Assembly: GCA_035693105.1 (NCBI GenBank)
Contig: DASSHC010000027.1
Coordinates: forward strand, 1 to 16,479
Reading direction: 5' to 3'
DNA: 16,479 nucleotides
From: DASSHC01 sp035693105
GTDB lineage: Bacteria; Chloroflexota; Chloroflexia; Thermomicrobiales; Thermomicrobiaceae
Both the position numbers and the translations under genes were made by a program. Shown piece by piece: positions 1-6,939 of this stretch. Each line of letters opens with the position of its first letter. The first letter of the stretch is position 1. The notes below the pieces were generated by a model. That model was not told where the DNA came from, searched no databases, and worked only from the letters and a program-made list of their open reading frames with translations.

Positions 1-164
1 CAGACGACGACCTTCCCCTCGGTGCCGCTCCAGCCCTGCTCGCGCCCGACCGCCCCGGCATCTTCGTAGCTGAGCACCGGCCGGTGCCGGTAGGCGCGAT
101 ACTCCGCCCCGGCCCGGTCGAGGATGGCCAGCATCTCGCCGGTGACCGTCTCCGGATCGGGCAT
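1..164 (-). CDS. YbaK-like aminoacyl-tRNA deacylase (N-terminal part, runs off window)
   Basis: Only the first 54 codons are present; the rest lies beyond base 1. The ATG at 164 directly follows the TAG (167-165) of the membrane Fe-S protein, so the two are probably translated from one message. The visible peptide has the pattern of the start of YbaK/EbsC or prolyl-tRNA-synthetase-associated editing domains: a helix 'MLAILDRAGAEYRAY', then 'HRPVLSYEDA' near residues 28-37, then 'GTEGKVVV' near 47-54, where the family has a conserved lysine before a hydrophobic strand. Members hydrolyse mischarged aminoacyl-tRNA in the cytoplasm. A functional link to the ETF operon is not evident, so it may simply be a passenger at the operon end. 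The family call is moderate because catalytic parts are outside the window. Confidence 0.6.
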   Translation of the reverse strand, partial: MPDPETVTGEMLAILDRAGAEYRAYRHRPVLSYEDAGAVGREQGWSGTEGKVVV

Positions 165-2282
165 CTACTCCTCACCCTCGGCGGCCGGTCCGGCCTGCGC
201 CGCCACCGGCGTGGCCAGCGAGGCGGCCACCAGCTCGGCCATGTCGCGCACCTGGAAGGTCTCCTCGGCGCCGACGCCGCGAATGCCATCCTCGAACATC
301 GTCATGCAGAAGGGGCAGGCGGCGCAGAGCACCTCGGCGCCGGTGTCGATCGCCTCACGCACCCGCGCCTGGTTGATGCGGCTGCCGGTCGTCTCCTCCA
401 TGAAGAGGCGCCCGCCGCCGCCGCCGCAGCAGAACGACGTCTTGCGGTTGCGCCGCATCTCGACCAGGTCGGCGCCGGGCAGCGCCTCGACCACGTCGCG
501 CGGCTCTTCGAAAACGCCGTTGTAGCGCCCCAGGTAGCAGGGGTCGTGGTAGGTGACCTTGCCACGCGCCACCGCCGAGTTCGGGTCGAGCTTGAGCCGC
601 CCCTCGGCCAGCAGTTGGCTGATCAACTGGCTGTGGTGGATGACCTCGTAGTTGCCGCCGATCTGCGGGTACTCGTTCAGGAGCGCGTTGAAGCAGTGGG
701 GGCAGGCGGTCACGATCTTCTTGAAGCTGGCTTCGTTCAGCGTCTCGACCGTCTGCTGTGCCAGCATCTGCGCCAGGTAATCATTGCCGATGCGCCGCGC
801 CGGATCGCCGCAGCAGGTCTCATCCTTGCCCAGGATGGCGAAGTTGATGCCGGCGGTCTGGAGGATGCGCGCCAGCGCGAGCGTCGTGCGCTGGTTGCGC
901 GCGTCGAAGGAGCCGAGACAGCCGACGAAGAAGAGCACCTCGACCTCCTGGCCCGCGGCCGCCTGCTCGGCTACCCGCGGCACCGGCTGCTCCAGCTTGT
1001 CGGTCCACTTGTCGCGCTCGCGCGGCGGGAAGGCGTAGGGGCTGCTGAAGCGCTCCAGGTTGTTGAAGGTGTTGACCAGTTCGGGCGGGAACTCGCCCTG
1101 CTCCAGCACCAGATTGCGCCGCATGCCGACGATCATCGGCACGTGCTCGATCGCCACCGGGCACTGCTGCATGCAGGCGGCGCAGGTGGTGCACTCCCAC
1201 AGCTCCTCGGGCGAGACGACGTCGGGGATCAGCGCGCGGTCCGGCCCGCGCCCCCAGCGAAAGCGCCCCGGCGTCTCTTCCTGCCCCAGCTCACCGGAGA
1301 AGATGCCGCCGCTGTCGGCCATGAAGCCGGCCACCTCCAGCACCAGATCGCGCGGCCGCAGCACCTTGCCGGTGTTGAAGGTGGGGCAGTACTGCAGGCA
1401 GCGCCCGCAGTGCATGCAGGCGTCGGCGTTCATCAGTTGCGCCCAGGTGAAGTCGGCCAGCTTACCGATGCCGAAGCTCTCGGCCTCCTCCAGGTTGGGA
1501 ATCGGCTCCAGTTCGCCCAGCGGCTTGAGACGGCGGAAGGTGACGTTGGCCAGGCTGGTGAAGACGTGGATCATCTTGCTGTAGACCAGATAGCTGAGGA
1601 AGACGTAGGTCGTCAGGAAGTGGACCCACCAGTTGACCGCGTGGATGCCGCGCAGCCAGCCCACCGGCAGCCCACGTAGCGCCAGCGCCATGGGATAGGA
1701 GACGAACGACCACGGTCCCCAGGGGTCCTGGGTCACCGCCAGCCGCAGCGCCTGCAGGGTGAAGCCCTGAACGACCAGCACCAGCAGGAAGGCCAGCAGC
1801 ACGACGTCGTCGGGGCTGTTGGCCAGCCAGACGGGACGGTCGTGGTAGCGGCGCACGAAGGCGAAGAGCACGCCCAGGATCAAGAGGAGTCCGGCCAGGT
1901 TCATCGCCAGCTTGTAGCCGAGGTAGAAGTCGCCGTGGTAGAAGCGGTAGTCGAAGTAGGGCACGGTGATGTCGGCCTGGAAGAGCACGATCAGGGTGCC
2001 GATGAAGAGCGTGACGAAGCCGCCGAAGATAGCGGCGTGCATCAGCCCGGCGGCGTAGTTCGGCTTGCGCACGATGCGCCCGTGGTAGATGCTCAGCCGC
2101 AGCGCGCCCCAGATGCGGCTGCCGAGGCGATCGAAGCGGTTCTCCGGCTTGCCCAGCCGCCACATGCGCACCCGCCGCGCCAAGCCGTAGGTCACGAAGG
2201 CGATCGGCACCACCAGCAGCGCGTAGAGCGCGATCACCCCCGCCGCGTCGATGTTCCAGAGAATCTGGCGCGTCGGGATCAC
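165..2282 (-). CDS. Membrane-bound HdrD-like Fe-S oxidoreductase, probable ETF:menaquinone oxidoreductase
   Basis: 705 aa, GTG start, with a GTGA overlap of 4 bases with the preceding gene and a GGGAGG-type ribosome site just upstream. The first 240 residues hold about five membrane helices (near 13-35, 78-101, 122-145, 158-182, 212-235) with histidines such as H82, H214 and H221 that could bind heme, as in NarI-like subunits. Two 4Fe-4S motifs follow: C289-C292-C295-C299 and C364-C367-C370-C374. The C-terminal half has two cysteine-rich CCG domains (C455, C490/C491, C527/C530 and C582, C618/C619, C653/C656/C659), as in HdrD, GlpC and lactate oxidases. This domain order (DUF3483 type) next to etfBA is known for ETF:menaquinone oxidoreductases, which replace the classical ETF-QO flavoprotein. 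The inferred job is to take electrons from reduced ETF and pass them through Fe-S clusters and heme to quinone. It could instead serve another soluble donor, but the operon argues for ETF. Confidence 0.85.
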   Translation of the reverse strand: MIPTRQILWNIDAAGVIALYALLVVPIAFVTYGLARRVRMWRLGKPENRFDRLGSRIWGALRLSIYHGRIVRKPNYAAGLMHAAIFGGFVTLFIGTLIVLFQADITVPYFDYRFYHGDFYLGYKLAMNLAGLLLILGVLFAFVRRYHDRPVWLANSPDDVVLLAFLLVLVVQGFTLQALRLAVTQDPWGPWSFVSYPMALALRGLPVGWLRGIHAVNWWVHFLTTYVFLSYLVYSKMIHVFTSLANVTFRRLKPLGELEPIPNLEEAESFGIGKLADFTWAQLMNADACMHCGRCLQYCPTFNTGKVLRPRDLVLEVAGFMADSGGIFSGELGQEETPGRFRWGRGPDRALIPDVVSPEELWECTTCAACMQQCPVAIEHVPMIVGMRRNLVLEQGEFPPELVNTFNNLERFSSPYAFPPRERDKWTDKLEQPVPRVAEQAAAGQEVEVLFFVGCLGSFDARNQRTTLALARILQTAGINFAILGKDETCCGDPARRIGNDYLAQMLAQQTVETLNEASFKKIVTACPHCFNALLNEYPQIGGNYEVIHHSQLISQLLAEGRLKLDPNSAVARGKVTYHDPCYLGRYNGVFEEPRDVVEALPGADLVEMRRNRKTSFCCGGGGGRLFMEETTGSRINQARVREAIDTGAEVLCAACPFCMTMFEDGIRGVGAEETFQVRDMAELVAASLATPVAAQAGPAAEGEE

Positions 2283-2761
2283 GGCCCCTCCCCCACCTTC
2301 TCCGTCGACGAGTCAGCGCCCTGCTCGACCCCGCCCCAGGCCAGGCGCAGCGCCCGCAGCGCCATCACCGTGGCGAAGAGGGCGGCGGCGGCCAGCAGCA
2401 CGGCGATGGCCACGCCGAGCAGCGCCAGCGCGCGGCCAGCTGCGCCGTCGAGCGCACCGAGCAGCGCCACTACCGCCGGCAGGCCGATCACCAGCGCGAC
2501 CACGACGGCCAGCGGCAGGCGCACGGCGCGCAGCCGGCCAAGCACGCCACGGAGCCCGGCCGGCGAGAAGCCGGCCAGCACCCCGAGGCCGAAACCGCCC
2601 AGCGAGATCAGCGCGATGCCGATCAGCCGGAGCCAGTCCCAGCCGGTGAACTCGCCGATCACGATCAGGGCGACGCCGATCGCGGTGAGCGCGCCGAAAA
2701 GCGCCCAGCCGCGCCGGCGGTCGGCCGTCAGCCAGCTCCAGGCGCCCCCCGCGGCGGCCAC
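2279..2761 (-). CDS. Small four-helix membrane protein of the ETF operon, function unknown
   Basis: 160 aa from a GTG at 2761, five bases after the etfA stop (2769-2767), with an AGGAAGGA site in the last etfA codons. Its stop overlaps the GTG of the Fe-S oxidoreductase by four bases. The frame stays open far upstream through etfA, but that part is an out-of-frame arginine-rich shadow, so I start at the GTG. Four hydrophobic stretches are visible (about 18-37, 45-64, 84-104 and 111-134), separated by short arginine-containing loops, with a polar tail ending in acidic residues. There are no cysteines, and histidines are lacking, so it is unlikely to carry metal centres itself. The tight coupling on both sides suggests an assembly or membrane-anchor subunit for the ETF:quinone oxidoreductase. 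I do not recognise a named family. Confidence 0.72.
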   Translation of the reverse strand: MAAAGGAWSWLTADRRRGWALFGALTAIGVALIVIGEFTGWDWLRLIGIALISLGGFGLGVLAGFSPAGLRGVLGRLRAVRLPLAVVVALVIGLPAVVALLGALDGAAGRALALLGVAIAVLLAAAALFATVMALRALRLAWGGVEQGADSSTEKVGEGP

Positions 2762-2766
2762 GAGCC

Positions 2767-3726
2767 CTATCCTTCCTCGATCAGCTCGGTCAGCTTCGGC
2801 ACAATCGTCAGCGCGTCGCCGACCACGCCGAGGTCGGCCAGCTCGAAGATCGGCGCGTCGGGGTCGCGGTTGATGGCGATGATGTACTTGCTGCCGCCCA
2901 TGCCGGCCACGTGCTGCACCGCGCCGGAGATGCCGCAGGCGATGTAGAGGTTCGGCTTGACCGTTTTGCCGGTCTGGCCAACCTGATAGCTGTAGGGCAC
3001 CCAGCCAGCGTCGACCACCGCGCGGCTGGCCCCGACGGCGGCGCCGAGCTTGCCGGCCAGGGCGTCGAGCAGCGTGAAGTTCTCCGGCTGGCCCATGCCG
3101 CGCCCGCCGGAGATGATCACACTGGCTTCCTCCAAATTCGGCCCCTCCGACGCCTGCCGCACCGTCTCCAGCACCTTCACCCGGCACGCGCTCTCGGCGG
3201 GTTGCACTCGCCGCAGCTCGGCCTGCCCGCCGACCTCCTCGGCGGCGTAAGCCTTGGGGCGGAACTGCACCAGCCTGGGCCCGGCGCCCTGGAGGGTGAG
3301 CGTGGCCAGGGTGTCGACGCCGTAGGGCACGGTGACGCGCAACTCGTCGCCCTCGTAGGCGATGGCGGTGGCGTTGGCGATCACGCCGACGCCCAGCCGC
3401 CCGACCAGTTGGGCGCAGACATCGCGCGCGCTGAAGGTCGAGGGGAAGAGGATGGCATCGGGCGACTCGGAGGCGATCAGCGCCGCCAGCGTGGCGGCCT
3501 GCGGCTCGACCAGGCATTCGCTGAAGACGGCATCGTCGCCGTAGTAGATGGCTTCGGCGCCGAAGTTGCCCAGCTCGGCCACCGCTTGCTCGACGTCGGC
3601 CACCGGCTGCAGGAGCACCGCCTCGGCTGTACCCAGCGCCCGCGCCGGCGTCAGCAGCTCCAGCGAGGCGCGGTGGGGCGCCCCCTCCTTGAGATCGGTC
3701 CAGACCCACACCCGTCGCTCTGCCAT
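2767..3726 (-). CDS. etfA: Electron transfer flavoprotein alpha subunit
   Basis: 319 aa from the ATG at 3726, chosen because a GAGGAG site lies just upstream and the family begins at 'VWVWTDLKEG'; the frame is open 28 codons further but without family similarity. EtfA binds the redox-active FAD and, with EtfB, shuttles electrons from acyl-CoA and other dehydrogenases to the membrane. The C-terminal FAD domain is clear: 'SGGRGMG' at 206-212, the block from 'QVGQTGKTV' (248-256) through 'YIACGISGAVQH' (261-272), and 'NRDPDAPIF' at 286-294. Length and motif spacing match full-length family members. It follows etfB by 140 bases, longer than expected inside an operon, and is closely followed by the small membrane protein and the Fe-S quinone oxidoreductase. 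Confidence 0.97.
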   Translation of the reverse strand: MAERRVWVWTDLKEGAPHRASLELLTPARALGTAEAVLLQPVADVEQAVAELGNFGAEAIYYGDDAVFSECLVEPQAATLAALIASESPDAILFPSTFSARDVCAQLVGRLGVGVIANATAIAYEGDELRVTVPYGVDTLATLTLQGAGPRLVQFRPKAYAAEEVGGQAELRRVQPAESACRVKVLETVRQASEGPNLEEASVIISGGRGMGQPENFTLLDALAGKLGAAVGASRAVVDAGWVPYSYQVGQTGKTVKPNLYIACGISGAVQHVAGMGGSKYIIAINRDPDAPIFELADLGVVGDALTIVPKLTELIEEG

Positions 3727-3866
3727 TCGCTTCTCCTCATTGCCAGGACTGCGCGAAGTCAATTTCACTGAGCTATCGCAGGGAAATAGCGGACGATCAC
3801 CCGCCTTCACTCCGGCGTGCCGCCCATCATTAGGAAAGCAGCAAGCCGCTCACGACCCCCCCGCGC

Positions 3867-4649
3867 TCAAACCACCCCGATCTGCTTGAGGAAGGCGACG
3901 ATCTCGGCCGCGCTCTCGCCGCCCTCGTCGACGATCTTGCGCCCCTGCTTTTCCTTGTGTACTTGCTCCAGCGCCAGCACCTGCTCGTGCGCCCCCGCCT
4001 CGCCCACGCTCGACTGGTCAAGGCCCAGCGCCCCGATGCCGCGCTCGTCGATCGGCTTGCGCTTGGCGGCCATCATCCCCTTGAACGAGGGGTAGCGGGG
4101 CTCGGCGATGCTGGCGGTGACGGTCATGAGCGCCGGCAGCGTGGCCTGGGCCACCTGATAACCGCTCTCGGTGTCGCGCTGCACGGTGATGGTCGAGCCC
4201 TCGACCTCGACCGAGCGAGCGAAGGTGAGCTGGGGCAGATCGAGGACCGCCGCCAGCGCGCCCGGCACCATGCCGCTGTAGGCGTCGGTCGACTCGGTGG
4301 CGCAGATGATCAGGTCGGGCTGCTCCGGCGCGATGGCGGCGGCCAGCGCCTTGACGGTCGCCGGGACATCGGAGCCAGCCAGCAGCGGGTCGGTGAGCAG
4401 GATGGCACGGTCGGCGCCCATCGCCATGGCGCGCCGCAGCGCGTCCTGCGCGCTCTCCGGCCCCATCGAGAGCGCCACTACCTCGCCGCCGTGCTGCTCC
4501 ACCAGCCGCAGCGCCGTCTCCAGCCCGTACTCGTCCGACGGATCGAGGATCGACTGCGCGGGGTCGCGCCGCAGCCGCTTGGTCTGGGGGTCGACGTGCA
4601 TGCCGAGGTTGGGGTCGGGGATCTGCTTGACGCAGACGACGATCTTCAT
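3867..4649 (-). CDS. etfB: Electron transfer flavoprotein beta subunit
   Basis: 260 aa, ATG start with an AAAAGGA site about eight bases upstream. EtfB carries the AMP (or second FAD in bifurcating forms) and contacts partner dehydrogenases. Family landmarks are present: 'MKIVVCVKQIPDP' at the N terminus, 'LDPSDEYGLETALRL' (35-49), 'ALSMGP' (59-64), 'CATESTDAYSGMVPG' (116-130) and 'RYPSFKGMMAAKRKPI' (185-200), the C-terminal signature region. First gene of the minus-strand operon; a good promoter sits 60-90 bases upstream. Whether the pair is bifurcating cannot be told from sequence by eye; the adjacent quinone oxidoreductase gives a simple non-bifurcating route to the membrane. Confidence 0.97.
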   Translation of the reverse strand: MKIVVCVKQIPDPNLGMHVDPQTKRLRRDPAQSILDPSDEYGLETALRLVEQHGGEVVALSMGPESAQDALRRAMAMGADRAILLTDPLLAGSDVPATVKALAAAIAPEQPDLIICATESTDAYSGMVPGALAAVLDLPQLTFARSVEVEGSTITVQRDTESGYQVAQATLPALMTVTASIAEPRYPSFKGMMAAKRKPIDERGIGALGLDQSSVGEAGAHEQVLALEQVHKEKQGRKIVDEGGESAAEIVAFLKQIGVV

Positions 4650-4703
4650 GCGCCATCCTTTTCCAGTGCTCCGCGCTCGCCGCGACCGTCGAGGCCGCGC
4701 CAG

Positions 4704-4967
4704 TCACCGATCATAAGGAAGCGGGCGCCCGAATGCAACGCGGGGTGCGTCGCCGGCGCCGCAGCCGAAGCGCACGTCGCGGTTGACGTCCTTGTAGAGC
4801 AGGTAGGCGGCCTCGCCCCAGCCGGTGCAGAAGAAGTCCTGCGGGCAGTAGGGCGCCATCCAGATGAAGCCGGTCGGCTCGACCTCGTGCCAGTCGCCGG
4901 CCAGCAGGTAGATGCCCTGCCCTTCGAGCACGTAGAGCCCGTGCCCGCCGGGCAGCGAGGCAGCCGG
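4704..4967 (-). pseudogene. allE: Broken ureidoglycine aminohydrolase (C-terminal cupin remnant)
   Basis: The minus-strand frame after an in-frame TGA (4970-4968) reads 'GGHGLYVLEGQGIYLLAGDW', then 'FIWMAPYCPQDFF', then 'AAYLLYKDVNRD', before about 23 unrelated residues and a stop at 4704. These blocks match the end of the bicupin (S)-ureidoglycine aminohydrolase, which releases ammonia from ureidoglycine in allantoin breakdown. Family members are about 250-280 aa; here the whole N-terminal cupin and the metal-binding His/Glu cluster of the C-terminal cupin are gone, leaving only about 65 homologous residues. The upstream sequence does not continue the family in any frame I checked, so this is a deletion remnant rather than a simple frameshift. 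A short protein from the GTG at 4931 is possible but unlikely to be active. The M20 amidase near 8.1-9.4 kb belongs to a family that includes the preceding pathway enzyme. Confidence 0.75.
4710..4738 (-). promoter_or_regulatory. Probable sigma-70-type promoter of the etfBA operon
   Basis: Read on the minus strand, TTGCAT at 4738-4733 is followed after exactly 17 bases by TATGAT at 4715-4710. Both boxes are close to consensus and unusual in such GC-rich DNA. Transcription would begin near 4703, giving a leader of about 55 bases to the etfB ATG. The promoter lies within the last codons of the allE remnant. Confidence 0.6.
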
Positions 4968-5125
4968 TCAGGAAAAGCAGAGCCCGGCGCTGAATATGCG
5001 GCATAGATTATGCGTCATCGCCTTGCGTCGTGAATTGTCTTTGTCCGGGCCCGTGCGGGTTGCGCTCGCGGCAATAACGACGATGGCCCGGCGAGCGTTC
5101 CACTGAGACACACCAAGGAGGGCAC
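4968..5125. other. Intergenic region ahead of the Asp23 operon
   Basis: 158 bases between the allE remnant and the first Asp23 gene. A short hairpin GCATA-GAT-TATGC lies at 5001-5013, and distant arms CGGGCC/GGCCCG (from about 5047 and 5090) could pair. The promoter of the Asp23 operon must be here or just upstream, but I see no convincing -35/-10 pair, so an alternative sigma factor is possible. The region ends in a strong AAGGAGG ribosome site at about 5115-5121. Confidence 0.4.
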
Positions 5126-5590
5126 ATGGCACAGGCAGCAGACAGGACGGCCGGCGAGCAAGTCCGGGAGCAGGGAAACTCGCTGGTCACCGAGCACGGC
5201 AAGACGACCATCGAGAATACCGTGGTGGCCAAGATCGCGGCGATCGCCACACGCGAGGTGGCCGGCGTCCACGACCTGGTCTCGCAGGGCATTGGCGGGA
5301 CGATCAGCGGTTTGGCGCAGCAGGTGACCGGAAACGACTTGACGCAGGGCGTCTCCGTACAAGTCGGCCAGCACGAGACCAACGTCAACCTGGCCATGGT
5401 CGTCAACTACGGGGTCAGCATCCCGCAGGTGGCCGACGCGGTGCGCAACAACATCATCAACCGCATCCAGTCGATGACCGGGCTCCACGTGCGCGAGGTC
5501 AACATCGACGTGACCGACCTCTACATGCCGCAGCAACAACAGGGTCACGGCGCGGGAGCCAACGCGGGGCAGCAAACGGAGCTGCACTGA
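5126..5590 (+). CDS. Asp23/Gls24 family envelope stress protein (first copy)
   Basis: 154 aa, ATG preceded by a near-perfect AAGGAGG. The core at about residues 24-135 has the Asp23/Gls24 pattern: 'TTIENTVVAKIAAIATREVAGV' broken here as helix 27-48, a variable glycine-rich stretch, 'VNLAMVVNYGVSIPQVADAV' (87-106), then 'MTGLHVREVNIDVTDLY' (117-133). The last 20 residues are a Gln/Gly-rich tail. Proteins of this family are abundant cytoplasmic, membrane-associated factors held at the envelope by AmaP-type anchors and are linked to cell-envelope or alkaline stress. It leads a four-gene cluster with a second Asp23 protein and an AmaP-like anchor, which supports this role. Exact molecular function of the family is unknown. 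Confidence 0.92.
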   Translation: MAQAADRTAGEQVREQGNSLVTEHGKTTIENTVVAKIAAIATREVAGVHDLVSQGIGGTISGLAQQVTGNDLTQGVSVQVGQHETNVNLAMVVNYGVSIPQVADAVRNNIINRIQSMTGLHVREVNIDVTDLYMPQQQQGHGAGANAGQQTELH

Positions 5591-5625
5591 CAGCTGACCA
5601 TCGCGTCGACCGACTGGAGCGCGAT

Positions 5626-5973
5626 GTGGCCGCATCAGGACAACGCCGGCCGAGCGACATCACGCTTGCGCGCATCATCGCGGAGGCGGTCCGACAGGTT
5701 CCCGGCGTGGCGCGGATATCCGCTCCCGGCGTCGCCGCCGCGACATACGGCGTCGGCACCGAGGTCAGCGGCATTGCCGTACGCCGCGTCGATGCCGCCG
5801 TCGCGGCCGATGTGCATGTCACGGCAGTCTACCAACCGGAGCTGGATTTGCCGGAGCTTGCGCGGCGCGTCCGGGGGGCGGTTGTCCAGGCGTTGAAGCA
5901 ACACGGCGTGGGACCGATTGGTCAGGTCGATGTGGTGATCGACGACCTTGAGGTGGGGAGTCAGCATACATGA
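5626..5973 (+). CDS. Asp23/Gls24 family protein (second, short copy)
   Basis: 115 aa from a GTG at 5626, with GGAG six bases before it; the overlapping ATG at 5624 opens a different, non-homologous frame. Nearly the whole protein is one Asp23-like domain: 'LARIIAEAVRQVPGVARI' at about 14-31, 'AADVHVTAVYQPELDLPELA' around 60-79, and a closing 'IGQVDVVIDDL' near 98-108. It is divergent from the first copy and lacks its long tail. It ends in an ATGA overlap with the AmaP-like gene, so the two are translationally coupled. Likely a partner or paralogue that assembles with the other Asp23 domains at the membrane. Confidence 0.85.
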   Translation: MAASGQRRPSDITLARIIAEAVRQVPGVARISAPGVAAATYGVGTEVSGIAVRRVDAAVAADVHVTAVYQPELDLPELARRVRGAVVQALKQHGVGPIGQVDVVIDDLEVGSQHT

Positions 5974-6539
5974 ATGTCTTCAATCGCCTGCTGGCCATCC
6001 TGGTCGCCCTCGTGCTGCTGGTTGCCGGGGTCGCGATCCTCCTGGTGACGACGGGCACCACTTCGCCGAGCCAGATCGCGGGGACGACCTGGTTTGCCGA
6101 CCGCCTGATACCCTTTGTCAACCTCAGCGGCGGCTCCTGGGATTGGGCGCTCGGTGTCTCGATCGCGTTCATCGTCATCGGGATTCTCCTTTTGGCATTC
6201 GAGATCCCCAAGCCGAACGCCCATGCTCCTTTCGTGCTCAAGCAAGATGGTCTGGGGCGCGTAACGCTGGAGCGGGCGGGGCTGCGCCGGCTGATCAACC
6301 GGGCAGCGGGGGAGGTGCCGGGAGTCATGGAGGTCCGCTCGCGCGTCGCGGAGAACAATCGAGGGTTCGATGTCCACTGCCGTGTCTCGGTCGATCCGAC
6401 CGCCGATGTGTCGCAGGTCACCACGAGCGTGCAGCAGCACGTCCAGGATGCGGTCCAGCACTTTCTCGGGCGCCCTATCGCCGAGGTGCAGGTTGACGCG
6501 CAGCTCGAACCGCTGAACCCGAACGGCCAACTACGGTAG
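5970..6539 (+). CDS. amaP: AmaP-like alkaline shock response membrane anchor
   Basis: 189 aa, ATG overlapping the previous stop by four bases. Two membrane helices (about 6-27 and 58-78) enclose an extracytoplasmic loop of about 30 residues, followed by a cytoplasmic domain (about 88-185) that itself resembles Asp23: 'LERAGLRRLINRAAGEVPGV' near 100-119 and 'VQDAVQHFLGRPIAEVQVDAQL' split around 158-179. This layout is that of AmaP, which anchors Asp23 to the membrane in Gram-positive bacteria. The operon with two Asp23 proteins supports the call. The symbol is by architecture and context, not by close sequence identity. Confidence 0.85.
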   Translation: MNVFNRLLAILVALVLLVAGVAILLVTTGTTSPSQIAGTTWFADRLIPFVNLSGGSWDWALGVSIAFIVIGILLLAFEIPKPNAHAPFVLKQDGLGRVTLERAGLRRLINRAAGEVPGVMEVRSRVAENNRGFDVHCRVSVDPTADVSQVTTSVQQHVQDAVQHFLGRPIAEVQVDAQLEPLNPNGQLR

Positions 6540-6559
6540 CAGGCGAAGGAGGCTCGGCC

Positions 6560-6751
6560 ATGCAGGCTCCCCTATTGACTCGAATCGTGGGGCGCGCTAC
6601 CCCAGTCTTGGTGACGGTGCTCGCCGTCCTGGTGATCATCCTGGGTATTCTGGTCATCATCTACCCCGTCCTCCTTACCTGGATCGTCGGCATCGGCCTG
6701 ATCCTCCTCGGCGTGGCCCTGCTTGCCTCGCTCTACACCCCGCGATCCTAG
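6560..6751 (+). CDS. Tiny two-helix membrane protein, DUF3096-like
   Basis: 63 aa, ATG with GAAGGAGG about eight bases upstream, 20 bases after the AmaP-like gene. Two hydrophobic helices (about 16-36 and 40-58) joined by a proline-containing turn, with almost no soluble part. The pattern of a helix, 'GILVIIYPVLLTWIVGI', then a Gly-rich helix resembles DUF3096-type small membrane proteins; Asp23 operons of other bacteria often carry a small hydrophobic protein (GlsB type) in this position. Probably part of the envelope-stress complex. Function unknown. Confidence 0.75.
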   Translation: MQAPLLTRIVGRATPVLVTVLAVLVIILGILVIIYPVLLTWIVGIGLILLGVALLASLYTPRS

Positions 6752-6784
6752 CGGATTCTAGTCTCAGCCGCCGCCCTGACCTGC

Positions 6785-6813
6785 CCGCGGTGTGCGTCTC
6801 CATCCCACCGCGG
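6785..6813 (+). terminator. Hairpin after the Asp23 operon
   Basis: CCGCGGTG at 6785-6792 and CACCGCGG at 6806-6813 form a perfect 8-bp GC-rich stem with a 13-base loop, 34 bases after the operon stop. There is no T-run, so intrinsic termination is uncertain; it may stabilise the 3' end instead. Confidence 0.3.
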
Positions 6814-6868
6814 TCGCGTGGTGCCGCTGCGCGGCGTCGAGCGCTGCCGCAATCTACGGCGCGCGCCG

Positions 6869-6897
6869 CTTCGCGATACGGGAATCCATCGTATGAT
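6869..6897 (+). promoter_or_regulatory. Candidate promoter of the nitroreductase gene
   Basis: TATGAT at 6892-6897 is a good -10 box in an otherwise GC-rich gap, about 43 bases ahead of the start codon. The -35 position (about 6869-6875, CTTCGCG) is poor, so this is a weak call. Confidence 0.3.
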
Positions 6898-6939
6898 CGC
6901 GGGTGAGCGACTGATTGGTCGTCACTGGGGAGGGTACCG

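Noticed and set aside
84..1679. Long plus-strand open frame (531 codons)
   Set aside because: Antisense shadow of the Fe-S oxidoreductase; composition is skewed to His, Arg, Val and Asp as expected from GC-rich antisense DNA, with no domain pattern.
2279..3709. A single 476-aa minus-strand protein
   Set aside because: Its first two thirds are out-of-frame etfA sequence rich in Arg/Gly; only the part from the GTG at 2761 is protein-like.
4704..4931. Intact 75-aa cupin gene from GTG 4931
   Set aside because: Homology to ureidoglycine aminohydrolase already begins upstream of this codon, and the metal-binding part is missing, so a remnant is the better reading.
5624..5896. 90-aa frame from ATG 5624
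   Set aside because: Overlaps the second Asp23 gene in another frame; only the GTG 5626 frame shows family similarity.
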